This document shows positions 1 through 12,005 of a DNA stretch of 64,000 nucleotides, one piece after another (within the stretch, counting starts at the first letter, position 1; the number at the start of each line of letters is the position of its first letter). This DNA is from Voacanga thouarsii (taxonomy: Eukaryota; Streptophyta; Magnoliopsida; Gentianales; Apocynaceae): positions 372,001-436,000 of the forward strand of contig JANUWF010001101.1 of NCBI GenBank assembly GCA_026120185.1, written 5' to 3'. A program made the translations under genes and the position numbers. The notes below the pieces were generated by a model, which did no database searches, was not told the DNA's origin, and saw only the letters and a list, made by a program, of their open reading frames with translations.

Positions 1-168
1 GTTAATTGTAGTTGTGGATTGTGGTTGTGTTAGATTGATCAAAGATTGTGGAGTGAGGAATTATGTGTGACATTGTGTTGTAGTGAATTGAGTATATTGA
101 GTGTTGTTGTGATATTACGGTGGTAACTTAGTCGTCCTCTTGCTTAACCATCTTCATCTCCTTTCACC

Positions 169-1330
169 ATGCCTAGAGAGAGGGGTCAATCGTCTAAACG
201 GGTTAGAGCTTTATCTTCCTCTAATCCTACTTCTATAGACCCATTATTTTTACACCCTACTGATTTCATTGATCCATCCTACCAAGAGTGGTACACTAAG
301 AGGGCTGCCAATAAGATTATAGTAAAATGTACTTTCGCACCATCACTAGACTGTGCCCTCAAGTTAGGCATCATGTTTAGACACTTGGGGTGGGGACCAA
401 TTATTCAGCTTAAAGGACCTTATTTAGCTGTGCTGTTCAAATAGTTTTATACTAATATGGTCCAAAAATGTACTAACTATCTTGAGACCATTGAGACTAG
501 AATAAAGGGCATCCCCATCTTTCTAGATAGAGAGAGACTAGTTGCCATCCTCCATGGGAATGATGAAGGTCCTTGGTTAGCTGTAGATCACAACAACCAA
601 AAGATATTATCTGATCCTAAGTGAAAAGTAAGTGATATTAGAGCTGCCTTGAGACTGTATAGGAGAGGTCCTGTAGGATAAGTAGGTTTTTACTCTAACA
701 GTGGTCTTGAAGCCAATCTACGTGCCCTAGTCTATAGCTTTGCTTACAATGTTGTTCCAAAAGCTAGTAGGTTCAATGAGTCCTGAGTTATTGACTTGTA
801 TATTCTTCATAGGATGATGCACACTCTACCCATCCCGCTTACTCCTTTAATCATTCAATCCATGTGGGATGTGGTCTATTCTCACCTCTCTACAAAAGCT
901 TTTGTCTTCCCCCTCGTGATAATGAAAATTCTTGAAGCTTTTAGCATTCGTTTGGAGGGGGGAACTTACTAAAACCACAACAGAGCACAATATGGTTACT
1001 AAGAAGACACTTATTAGCTGTGGTTTTCAGTATAGTACAGAGGTGAGACGTTGGTTACGACCTTCGAACTTCCACCTGAAGAAGAAGAGTATCATGCACC
1101 AACACCTCGAGCTCGTGCTGGTAGTTCCCAAACCCAATCTAGGGGTGATTTTGAGGCTAAGATGCGAGGTCAATTAGAGCAATTGAGAGTTGGCATGGAA
1201 ACCCAAACGGAGATATTGCTATAGCTATGCAAGTCCATAACTAACTTCACTTGACGACAAGACGTTCAAGAATAACAATGGGCGCAATGGATGCGAAGAT
1301 GCTGAGGATGATCATGATGATAAGGATTAA
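169..1330 (+). pseudogene. E1 ORF2 relic, 'putative plant transposon protein' type
   Basis: The start is an ATG opening MPRERGQSSKRVRA, matching the MPRQ-type starts at 30694(+) and 56161(-). The first 91 codons are open; a TAG follows, but the frame remains alignable to the related copies up to about 950 (segments LVAILHGNDEGPWLAVD, RALVYSFAYNVVPKAS, LHRMM, TKAFVFPLVIMKIL), then shifts. The C-terminal part has an acidic stretch (PPEEEYH), a glutamine/leucine-rich probable coiled coil (QLEQLRVGMETQTEIL) and an Asp-rich tail ending near 1330. From memory this resembles Pfam PF20167, whose function is unknown. It is a pseudogene here, with at least four stops and a frameshift. It may be a DNA-binding or virion-associated accessory protein, but nothing in the sequence proves that. 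Confidence 0.75.
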
Positions 1331-1644
1331 GTATTTTTCCACTCTTATATAATTTTTTTCTTTAGCTCTCTTTTCTCTTTATATTTTTATAACTTTTCTT
1401 AGGATTTCTTTTTAGTTGTTTTCTTTCCTTTTCTTTTCCTTTATTTTGTTGTTCTTGTTCTTTTCTAGATTTGTGCTTTTTATTTCTTTTATTTTATTTT
1501 AGGTACAATTTCTCTTCTAGCTCTTTCTGATGAATTCAATCATGTTGACGTTTAAGTGCAATGGAAGTATTTTCTTTTCTCTATTCTTCCTCTTTAATTA
1601 TTTTTAGTCTTCTTGGCCTTACTTTCTTTGTCATATTTTTTGCC

Positions 1645-1680
1645 ACTGAGGACAATATCCAATTTAAGTGTTGGGGAGAG
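1645..1680 (+). other. Internal PPT-like motif of E1
   Basis: The segment reads ACTGAGGACAATATCC followed by AATTTAAGTGTTGGGGAG. It has the same two-part layout (GAGGACAA, then AAGTGTGGGGGAG) as the terminal box at 2618-2653, about 970 bases upstream of it. Equivalent copies occur in E2, E3 and E4. The short open frame over it (1561-1749) is not convincing as a gene. Confidence 0.7.
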
Positions 1681-2095
1681 TTTAGTTGTGAAAGTATTTT
1701 CAATATCTTTTCTGAAAAATTGAAAAATCTTTGGGTTTCAATGCTTTAGCGAGGTTGTGATTATTTTTCGTCTTTGGATATAAGATGAGTCATTCATTTG
1801 GTGGATTTTTATTAAAATAGTTTATTGGATAGAATGTGTTAAGACTTGAAATTTTGGATTAATCTTGTTTATGTATTGATATTTGAGTAGTATTTGACTC
1901 ATCTAGTTTAAATATGGATAATGTGAGGATTATGGAAAAGGTTGTTGGCTAACTCTTGTATTATGGGATTGAATTTTTCTTGACTTTGAGTTATGTTGAG
2001 GAATGAGAAAAAAATTGTGTGGATAATTGTTGTGATTGTTGTTATTGAGAAAAAAAAAAATGAGATAGAAAGAAGTATTATTTTTGCTTGATTAT

Positions 2096-2263
2096 GGGGG
2101 CTAATACGGATAGTGAAGTGAAATTCACTTTCTTGAGGCTATAAATTCCCAAAAGAAAAAGGAAAAAAAGAGATTATTGAAAAAAAATGGTGAGAGATGA
2201 CTAAAAGAGAGCCAATACGATGTGTGAAGAGAAATCTATGCACTTGAAGCTCTCAATTCCCTA
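2096..2263 (+). repeat. Two copies of a ~55-base conserved 3' motif in E1
   Basis: Copy one (2096-2150) runs from GGGGGCTAATACGGATAG to GGCTATAAATTCCC. Copy two (2209-2263) runs from GAGCCAATACGATGTG to CTCTCAATTCCC. The spacing is about 113 bases. E2 also has two copies (minus strand); E4 and E6 have one each. It is non-coding and lies some 400-550 bases upstream of the 3' LTR. Confidence 0.7.
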
Positions 2264-2617
2264 AGTCATTGAAAAAATTAAGGGAAAAAAATTTTGAACG
2301 TTTTCCTCAAAACATGACTTGAGTTATGTAATTTTTGGACTTAAAATACTTGAGTTGGTAGATAGCTTGACTTGTAAGATTCATGTTATCTATGTTTTTA
2401 CTTGAAGGGCGAAATAATGTTCATATACTAGGGTATAAACTTGTTTAATTCAACTTTAAGGGCCTTGATATGTCTTGTTTAGTATTATGTTTTGTGAATG
2501 ATTTCAAATGGTTGAAAGAATGACAAGAACATATCTAAAGTTTAAAATGTAATTATGATTTTGTTATAAGTGAGCTGTTTAAAAGGATGTTTTGTTTTTC
2601 TTTGTTTAAGAGCTTTG

Positions 2618-2653
2618 TTTGAGGACAAACAAAGACTCAAGTGTGGGAGAATG
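2618..2653 (+). other. E1 3' polypurine box
   Basis: TTTGAGGACAAAC, a short spacer, then CAAGTGTGGGAGAATG immediately before the LTR. The purine run is the expected plus-strand primer site. It is the same box as in E2, E3, E4 and E6. Confidence 0.8.
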
Positions 2654-4087
2654 TCATAGGTGTAAAATTCATTTATATTTTTCTAGTTATTTGAGGGTGT
2701 TTTGTGATACATTTATTGTAATAACTAGACATATTCATTCATATTTGATATTTTACCCTTAAAAAGGCATTTTAAAATTCTTTTGCAGAAAATATTGAAA
2801 AAACGACAAAACCGTCGCTGTCAGTGCATAGTTGGCACCAGTCGTGACCCACGGAGGCAGCACCAGCCCCGATCTGGATAACAGGGGATTTTTCAAGAAA
2901 AAACAGAGTACGACGGGACGACTAGAACACAACTGGTGACCCTCCAAGCCAACTCCAGCTCTGCTCTGTGTAACATCGGCGAGCTTTCTAATTTTTGCAC
3001 GAATTTGATAATTTCCAAGAGTTTTGGTATTTTTCAATCTCTACTCGGCCTATAACTCTTAGGGGATGAATTTTAGCATCTTAAAAGCCTATTTAAGCAA
3101 GAAAAACACAAGATAAGAGTATGAATTCAATGATCAAATCTGAAAATCACTTATAAAAGGAGGAATTCATCACATCAAGAAGCATTGTTCAAAAAAGTCT
3201 TCAAGGAAGAAGAAGGAGGCTTGTCTATAAGTTTTTTCTTTGGCCTTTTTTTTCTTTTTCTAGAATAATGACGTATTTAATTTTTTTTATTGTAATTTGA
3301 CAATATTTTGGGATTCATAATTTTTGTATTAATTTAGTTATTTAATCAATTTTCTATTATTTTTAGTATTGGATTACTTGTGATCATAGAACAATTAATA
3401 AAGTTAAATTTGCTTCTAATTGACTTGGGAAACAACGTTAGGAATTGATTTAATTTTATTAATTTCACATTTGTTAATTCTTAACGAACTTGGAAAACGA
3501 AATTAAAACTAAAGAACTTAAGTAATCAAAGACTAGTTAATTTCGCTTAGAGTATAGGGTTGTTGACTAATTTTATGTTTATGAAGAATTGTGTTTAATG
3601 CATCTTTTGGTTATGTTGATTTGATTGAAAAATCTGCTAATTTAATTAAGAGATAGTGATTTCCTGAATTGGGAAAGAAATAAAGTTTATATAAGTGAAT
3701 TTATTACTTGAGAAATGATTGAACTTTACTTTATATTCCTTTATGATGCCAAGATAATAATTAATTGAGATAGTTTTTAAATGATTCATTGTCATGTTTT
3801 CTAGGATTGTTATCTAAATTGCATATTCCTGCATATTTGAGTTGTATATATTTCTTTAATTTTCTCTTTCTTATTTTCTCACTTTATTTTGTCGGTTAAA
3901 TAATGAATTAAAAGTTATTAGTGTGTACTTATTCTTTTGAGAATTGATACTCATTAATTTCCTATACTATGCTTACGATAATTATACTTGCTCATATGTA
4001 TATTTTGAAATTAATGTTTTAATTAAAACATGACTAAGGGATGGATTTAAATTTGATGATTTTTATACATCCAAAATTATTGCATCA
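2654..4087 (+). repeat. E1 3' LTR
   Basis: It starts TCATAGGTGTAAAATTC (canonical TGATAGG with G to C at base 2) and ends ATACATCCAAAATTATTGCATCA, compared across the group with the TGATGCG...ATCA ends of the E2 LTRs read on the other strand. Length is 1434 bp. A GC-rich island near 2810-2890, with ggcacc/gcaccagcccc tracts, is shared with related LTRs. The 92-residue minus-strand open frame inside it is not a gene. Confidence 0.85.
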
Positions 4088-7000
4088 GATACATAAATAC
4101 TAATTTCTGAAAATAAACTTTGAAATAATCAATTACAACCCAAGAATCTTTAAATCTAAAAATTACATAGTTCAAAATATCCAAAAGAGATTAAAAGTAA
4201 ACATCATAATTCTAGTATAGAGTTAACAAGAAAAAAGGAAAAGACTAAGTCTAAACCTATCATTCTTATATTCTCGACTCTTTTTCTCCTGAAAACATAG
4301 TTAGGCAAATCATGTGACATTATGAATAATCTCAACAAGTCCGAAGTATATGTTTTTGTGTTACAATTTTCAAAATAAATATCATGATGTGTGAGTAATA
4401 TTGATTTGAACGGATATAGTCATAATGTAAATAATTTTATGCATCTCAAGATCTTTGGGGTAATCTAAAAAGTACAAAATCAATATATTGCATAATAAAA
4501 TTTTTGTCGGATGAAATTATTCATCTCACATTTATAGAACACCAAATTCATTTATTCATAAATCCTTGAACTCATCATGATAGCATATCTCATATGATTA
4601 CAATAACTGTACCATGATAATATATCACAATCTGTCATATATATGGTTAAGACATATACAATTCTAAATTATCGGGTAGGGTGTACATCTCTACTGAGAG
4701 AATACCCCGCTATTTCTCTCATACATAATCAGATTGGATATCTCACGTTCGTCTTCTGGCTCCCTTTGGAGACCGTGATAAGCTAAGCACTTGACTCATC
4801 TATTAGAACTATTGCCTCGTTTGGAAAGAAACGCTTTCTAGAGACGGCCAATCTATTGAAATTCTCTCCTAATATAATAAAAGCTAGTCCTATAGCCTCG
4901 CCTATTGAGATATCAATGTTATTAATTCAAATGGTTCAATAGTTCACTATTCCGATATAGAATAATCATATTTATTTCAAAAAATTGTTCCAATCTTTTG
5001 AAGTGTATTTTTTTTCCAAGTCTCAATCCAACCAAAAATCAAAACCATAATTTTCCCCCCAAAATTTTCAACACTAAAATCCTTATATTTGTTCTAAATT
5101 CCATTCAAGGCATAATAAATCATTGCTCATATTTTACCATATTAATACTTGGAGCCATTATGTATAAAACTTATGCTATGATTTTCACAACCCTTTTCAT
5201 GCATGAAATGCATAGCTATATTTTCATGTGTTTGCATATATTTGATGCATGGTTCCATTCCATAATCATAATGCTCAAGAAGAATTTCACAACAATATTT
5301 ATACATGAACAAATCATGATATCATAATAGAAATATTAGTTATATTGGGCATTATTTTCATGCATAAGTATTTTCTCAAAATGGCATGCTTCTAATATAA
5401 ATCATAACTTACATGCCATATTTATCAAACATCTCATAAAATTTTGCATATTTATTTGCACATTTTAATACAAATTTTTGCATGATTTAAACATGGTAAG
5501 TTTGCATGTATTTTTGCAAGTCACAACATGCATTTTAAAAAGGATGTTTGAAATGTAAGGCTTACCTTGGCCCAAGCTAGTAATTTTTCTTTACTTAATT
5601 CAAGTCCTTACTCCTCCTCCTTTATCTAAATCTACCAAGTCTACTATATACAATATATAGGAATTAATTTCCTATTTACATATTCCATATAAAATTCTAA
5701 TTACAAGACCTTAGAGTAATTAGGGAATTACTTAGGTCCTAAATAATTCTAAATATTTTGCAAAAACATTTAATTCACATGAATATCCTATCACAAAATT
5801 AAATAGCCTTCTAAGGTAACCAATAATTTCACATAGCATGGAACTCCACAATTTCTCCACTTACACATATGAATAAATAAAACCGTAATTGCTCTACAAA
5901 ACCTTAATTACTATATAAAAACCTAATCACTATTCATAATCACAAATCAACTTATAAACCAATATACATAAACCTCAAGAAATCACATGATCGACATTAC
6001 TTAAACCAAGCAAAATTAAGTAATAAAATATATTTGCAAGAATTAAAATCATTCTTAGTGTTTTATTTTGCAAAAAAGTGGCTATTTTTGGGTTTCATTA
6101 CCGAAATCATATAATTCATTTGCAGTCATCAAAGCTTCATAAAAATATTTCTAATCATTCTAAGAATCTCATAAAATCCATTTAAGTTAAATCCCATCAT
6201 ATTTATTGCCAAACTTTCATGCAAATACACTTTTCGTTGAAAATCAAAACTCTGCTCAAAAGGGTAAAACGAGAGTTACAAAGATTGCGTTAATTACCTA
6301 AGCTAAACATTTTACTTTCTATTGAAATTTTTCTGTTTGAAATTGCATATAAAATTTTTTTGAAGATTCCACTTAAAAGTCGGTCAAATAATTTTTAAAA
6401 AAGTTTTTGCTAGAATAGTAACTCACCCAGGCAATATCAAGTATTTTTTTTTTTTTTTTTGGGCAAAAATTCATATCTCCTAATCTACAAATGATTTTTT
6501 AGTGATTCTTGTTCTTAAATTTTTATAGCATTCTAAAGTATGTACAATATAAATTTCATAGATTAATTTAATAAAAAAAAATGTTTTTTGGGAGGGTTTA
6601 AAGTGATGTCTTGATCTGAGGCTTTTTCACATAGCAAAAATCATAAGGCTTAGTTTTTAGCAATTTTCCCCTACAAAACTCATCTTTTCAGCAATTTTTC
6701 CTACAAAAACTATAACAAAAGATCCCCAACTTATCATAGAATACTAAAGAATTGAACTCATAACAAGCCTTTTACCAATATCATGTTCACAAATTTTGTC
6801 ATTTTAGCTCTAATACACAACCAACATACTCTCTATTTTGTCACCCCAACTTGATACCTAACAACAACATCATATCGTGCTATAATTCTCACATAAGTTC
6901 ACACACATATAGTAATACATATCACCATAGGATTCACCTCATTTTCTAACCAAAATCACAAGAAAAAATGGCACTATATATCAAATATATTTTTTGGGCA

Positions 7001-8183
7001 AAAATGTCACATTTTCAGTTTTCACATATATAAGATAGAAATGATTTCTTTCCAGAAAAAGCTTCACTTTCACATAGTATTACAAGTCCCTAGCCCATCA
7101 ACATCCTTCCATCACCAGTATTTCACACAAAGATAGTATTACAACTAAATATCACAAGGCTAGATAGCAAGTTAGGAATTTCATCTAAGAGGTTTTTAAT
7201 AAGGAAAAGTGTGTTCTTTGAAACTTACGTCTTAAGGCTTTGTCAAAGCATAAGGAAAACAGCAAGAGGGAGCTTTCTACTTCAAACTTTTCAGCCTTAT
7301 TCTTGAGTTTTCTTGGAAGGAAAAAATGAGGAATAAGTGAGTTTTTTTTCAGTTGTGTGAAGAAGGAAAAAGAAAGGGAATTTGATGATTACCTCAGGGA
7401 CTTGTTGTTCATTCCTTCACATAGCAAATGACAGCCTCTTAGCACCAAATGAGTGGTGTTCTCCTGAAGAAAAAAGGAGGAAAAGTCAAAGGAGTAATAC
7501 TTTCAGCTAAGAGGAGATGGATGAGGAATTGATTTTCCTCTTGAGAGCATGGCTGGTCGGCCAGCCTAAAGAAATGAGAGAAGTGTTTTTCTACTAGAAA
7601 GAGAGGAGAGAATGAGTGGTAAAGAGAGTGGAGGCTGTCGGTCATAGCGGTAGGCGTGGGTTTGGGAAGAAAAATAGCTTTTATATTAGGGCTTATGTGA
7701 TCCAAGGGGTTGAGGTGAATTTGTTTGAATTCGAGGGCTGAGATTTGTGAATTTTTAATGGCCAAGATTGAAATCATCCAAGAGTAAAAATGGCTCTAAG
7801 GTGGCAGCACTATTAGTAGGGGTATTAGTGTCATTTAGACACTCTAGGGCTTGAGTCTCAATTGGTCAAAATTATTTGAAAGTCTTGGTTAAAATTATTT
7901 AAATGGATCAAGTCAATATGGTCCTAGTCAACTAATTTTGAGCTAGTTAAAATAATTGTCAAGTAGTCAAAATAATTTTAGTCTTAGGTCGACTAAGACT
8001 TTTAAGTAGTCAAAATCAAAATGACTTAGAGATATAATTTGAACGTTTAAAAGGTGGTATTCTCTTATAAAATCATTATAATGATATTTATTCAAACACA
8101 ATATATTAATTAAATCACAATAAGTCAATTACCACACTTAAAGCAAGTAGCCACATTAATAATCACATTTTCTTCATATTAGT
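4088..8183 (-). repeat. Body of a minus-strand Tekay/Del-like long LTR (no gene)
   Basis: I see no gene in this 4.1-kb AT-rich stretch. Read on the minus strand, 4660-4880 matches the plus-strand block at about 63480-63700 (shared CCGTCTCT.GAA, CTTTCCAAAC, CTACCCGATA) and, more weakly, 34190-34440 in the solo LTR. Minus-strand 4260-4340 resembles the TGAGATT...TTTTCAGGAG segment found close to the LTR end. The fwd-left LTR end has been lost to E1. The opposite end is the GGGGTATTACA at 62131-62141, separated from here by the 54-kb E6 insertion. A poly-T run lies at about 6447-6463. The small open frames (4998-5327, 7439-7777) lack any family match. Confidence 0.6.
8179..8183. repeat. Left target-site duplication of E6
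   Basis: TTAGT here pairs with TTACT at 62014-62018. Four of five bases match, and one mutation since insertion is plausible. It supports treating the two LTRs at 8.2-9.6 kb and 59-62 kb as the ends of one element. Confidence 0.55.
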
Positions 8184-9570
8184 TGATCTTTAGATTTGGA
8201 CATATAAAATCATTTATTTTTAAGTCCACTCTCAATCAAGTTTTAATTAAAACGTTAATCCTGAGTCACACATATAAGAAAATATACTCATCATAAAGTA
8301 TAATATAGAGCATTGACGAGTATCATCTTTTGGGAACAACTACCATTAATTACTCTTCACATCTTTTGTATAACCTGCCAAAGTGATTAAATAAAAGCTA
8401 AGTACAATATCTACACAATCAATGATAGAGTGACGTGTACTTAGAAGAAAGTTCTAAAATCATGACAATGATCAATTTAGCAATTATCACAAATAATTAC
8501 CATTATGACGTGATGGAATAATGTAGAATTCACTCTCTCTCGAGTTTGATTTCAATATTTTTTAGTTAAATCTATGAATATCTCTATCTCACTAAAGCAA
8601 CCAAAAGATGTATAAATCATAATTATATTCCTGTCTCTAGATGATAAAAGTATGAAATTCATTAATTCTCCTATCTCTAGGTGAAATCAACAAACCGTTG
8701 ATTACCCAAATTCTTTACTTAACATCTCTCTCAAGTTAATTAAGAAATAAATTTAGAACTAAGTAAAATATAACTATCTTCTAATCTCTTTCTTAAGTTA
8801 ATTAAAAGATAGAATTAATCAACTAATTCATCAAATCAAAACTAAGTAACCAAATATCACAAATCAGTAATTAAATTGGCAAAATAACTAAAAGCTAATA
8901 CAAAGTCATAAATTTCAAAACACCATCTAAAAATAATTAAAAAATTAATTTCAATATTTTCAAGTAAAAAAAACAAAAAATTAAGATAAAACCCATAGAC
9001 AAGTCTTCTTCCTCTTCCTATAAATACTTTTTGTCAATACAATGCACATTTGATGAATTCTTCCTTAAAAGATTGATTCTTGAATTCAACATGTTTTGTT
9101 TGTATTTAGTTTTTATAGACTTCTAGGTTGCCAAAAATGTTCCATAAAAGTTTTGAGCCGTGTACAAGTTGAATACCAACAGAACTCTTAAGAAACTTCC
9201 AATTCTAATCACATTCGGATTGCAAACTACCTCCACTCCAGTATAAAGTTGGTGTCAACCCGGCTCCTTAGAGCCAGTGTTGGTTCTGCTCTGTCTATGC
9301 CCGGTCTCTCTACTTTTCTCTCCTATTTTGCCTTATTTTTCGAGAATTGAGCTAAAGCCGATTAATATACCAAATCTAAGCTCCACTCTTGAACTCTACA
9401 ATTTTACTCCAAAAATCCAACACTTTTGCACAAAATCCAAGAGAAACCTCTCTACAATCAATTATCTCAAAAATATCAAAAAGCAAGAGACTTAATTAGC
9501 TATTTCATCCAAAATATCACAAAATCTCCTCAAATAGCTAGGAAAATATAGGTACAATTAAGCCATATGA
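8184..9570 (-). repeat. E6 3' LTR
   Basis: Read forward it begins TGATCTTTAGATTTGG and ends AAGCCATATGA, followed directly by the purine box complement CATTCCCCCAC. It aligns with the 5' LTR at 59010-62013 (shared CAATCAAGTTTTAATTAAAA, CACACATATAAG, and GAATTAATGAATTTCAT in the minus reading). Length is 1387 bp. A tract at 9247-9300 (ccggctccttagagccagtgttggttctgc) is the degenerate GC island seen in the sister LTRs. Confidence 0.8.
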
Positions 9571-10666
9571 CATTCCCCCACAAGCCTTTGTCTCCAAGCA
9601 AACAATTAAGACAAGGCAAAATAAAACAATTCTCTGGCAACCTATTCAAAGACATTCAACTCATTTATTCAATCATATCCAACATAGAAAAAACATTATC
9701 ATCCATCTCACTAAGAAAAACCTTATACCACTTATTCAATTCAATTAATCCCCAAGATCAAACTCAAGTATTAGATCAAATATACATAAGAGCATCAAAG
9801 TAAAATTACACAAGTTGATGATTGTGAAACACAATATGCTCCTTCCTCAAGTCAAGAATGAAGCTATCTTGATCCATGTAAACCAAGATATTCATAGCTA
9901 AAACAAGTTTTAAGTGGCTCTAACTACTATAGTCTAAGTAACAAACTAGAGCTTTCTCACAAAATTGGGATTAATGGCCTCAAAAAAGTAGATTTTTCTT
10001 CAGTCATCGTATTAGCCCCCTTCAAATATGCAAAATATTTCAAACATTTTTCAACAACAATTTTGTTTCTTCATTATTTTTTTCAACAAAATTTTGTTTC
10101 TTCAAAAATTCACTCGTTGTTTTTCATCAAAGGACATTCACTTTACATTCTTGGATCTTTTTTCTCCTCACTTTTTCCAGAATGGGTACGTACATTCCTT
10201 TTGAATCTTATTTTTCTTTTTTTTTTTCCCCAACTTTTCAACTCATGAGTTTACATCTCTAGCTTTATTTACTTAAACTTAGAACAAGGTCTAGTTTAGA
10301 AATTAGCATCAAAACAAGAATTAGCTATGCATCCAAACTTATACTTCATTATATCAACCATATATTAAGACCAAAAAAATAAAGCTTCAAATCCTCCATT
10401 AAGCATAAACAAAAGTAACTCTAATTCTTAAGTTTTAAACATATCATAATCTAAAACAACAATTAAACCAAGGATTAACTCAATCAAATAAGAGACATAA
10501 TATATCCCAGAGTAAAAGAAACCATAATATTTCCACTACATTAACTCATGAAACAACAATCTTTCCCATAAGAAATGAATTCCAAAAAAATCGAAAAAAT
10601 TAACCAAAAACTATAGGAAAACTATCATTATCATCTTATCATTAGCATCACTAGCTCAACAAAATG
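9571..10666 (-). other. E6 3' non-coding region with PPT box
   Basis: 9571-9605 is the complement of the terminal purine box (CATTCCCCCAC...). 9966-10020 holds one copy of the conserved 3' motif (complement: GGGGGCTAATACG...GGCCATTAATCCC). The minus-strand reading of 10560-10666 aligns with the E4 region around 52800-52940. I see no gene: the plus-strand open frames at 9277, 9567 and 10063 are opposite to element polarity and have no family match. Confidence 0.65.
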
Positions 10667-12005
10667 TGATAGTGCCTAATTGTACCTCTATTTTCCTAGC
10701 TATTTGAGGATATTTCATAATTTTTTGAGTATAACAACTAGTTAATTCCCTTGCTTCTTGATATTTTCGAGATAATTGGTTGTAGAGAGGTTTCTCTTGA
10801 ATTTTATGCAGAAGTTGTGGATTTTTTGAGCAAAATTGTAGAATTCCAGAGTGGAACAGGTGCTTGAACCGACCTTAGCTGAATTATAGAAAAATAGGGC
10901 AAAATAGGGGAGAAAAGCAGAGAAATCGGGCATGGAAAGAACATAACTGGCACTGGCTTTGAGGATCTGGGCCGGCTGTAGCTCTGTATTGGAGTGGAAG
11001 CAGTTTGCAGTTCAAATTTGATCAGAATTGGAAGTTTCTTAATAGTTCTGTTGGTATTCAACTTGTGCACGGGTCAGAACTTCTATGGAACTTTTTTGGC
11101 AACCTAAAAGGCTATAAAAACAAGGAAAACACAAAACAAAACATGGTGAATTCAAGGATCAAAATCAAGAATCAATCTTTTAAGGAAGAATTCATCAAAA
11201 GAGCATTGTGTTAAAAATAGTCTTCATAGGAAGAGGAAGAGAACTTATTTATGAGTTCTATCCTAATCATTTGATTTCTTTTTCTTCAATAATGCTGACA
11301 TTAATATTGTAATTACTTTTAGATGATATTTTGGAATTTATGACTTTGTATTGATTTTCAGTTATTTGATTAATTTAATTATTGATTTATGGTATTTGAT
11401 TACTTATCTTTGATTTGATGAATTAGTTGATTGATTCTATATTCTATTTAACTAATTATTGAGAGAAAATTCTGAATTTATCTCTTAAGTAATTTGAGAG
11501 AGAGGTTAAGTAAAGAATTTGGATAATCAAAGGTTGTTGATTTCACCTAGAGATAGGGGAATTAATGAATTTTATGCTTTTATTACCTAGAGATAGGTAT
11601 ATCTATTAAGGAATTGTGATTTATGCATCTCTTGATTACCTTGGTAAGATAAAGATATCCATTAATTTAACTAAGAGATAGTAAAACCTTAATTTGAGAG
11701 AGAGTAGATTCTATATTATTCCTTCTTAATGCCATAATGGTAATTAATTGTGATAATTGCTAGATTGATCATTGTTATAAGTTTTAGAATTTCCTTCTAA
11801 GTACATGTCATTCTATCTTTGATTGTGTAGATATTGTACTTAACTTTTATTTAATCATTTTAGTTGGTAAGTTAAACAAAAGATGAAGAGTAATTAATGG
11901 TAGTTGTTCATAGAGAACTATACTCTATCAATGCCCTATATTATGCTTTACAATGAGTATATTTGCTTATATGTATGGTTTGGGATTAACATTTTAATTA
12001 AAATT
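10667..12005 (+). repeat. E4 5' LTR, first part
   Basis: It starts TGATAGTGCCTAATTG and aligns with the 3' LTR at 54032 (shared TTGGTTGTAGAGA, GGAAGTTTCTTA, TTGGTATTCAACTTGTGCAC). It breaks off at TTAATTAAAATT, where E2 inserted; the last 55 bp of the LTR are at 20510-20564. The GC-rich island at 10950-10990 contains GGGCCGGCTG. Small open frames here (10742-11214) are on the wrong strand or lack homology. Confidence 0.85.

Larger units (their letters stand above)
1..4087 (+). mobile_element. E1: 3' part of Athila-like non-autonomous LTR retrotransposon
   Basis: Read left to right it holds an ORF2 relic, a long non-coding 3' region, a polypurine box and a 1.43-kb LTR. What follows the LTR at 4088 is not a primer site, so this LTR is the 3' one and the 5' half of the element lies before base 1. 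The LTR is clearly related to those of E2 (same opening after TGATAGG, same aaattcat and ataactaga-type blocks). No pol is visible between ORF2 and the LTR. It appears to be inserted into the minus-strand Tekay-like LTR that starts at 4088; its TSD cannot be tested here. Confidence 0.85.

Noticed and set aside
4998..5327. 109-codon frame rich in Ile, Phe and His
   Set aside because: Typical chance frame in AT-rich LTR sequence, no domain, no homologous copy.
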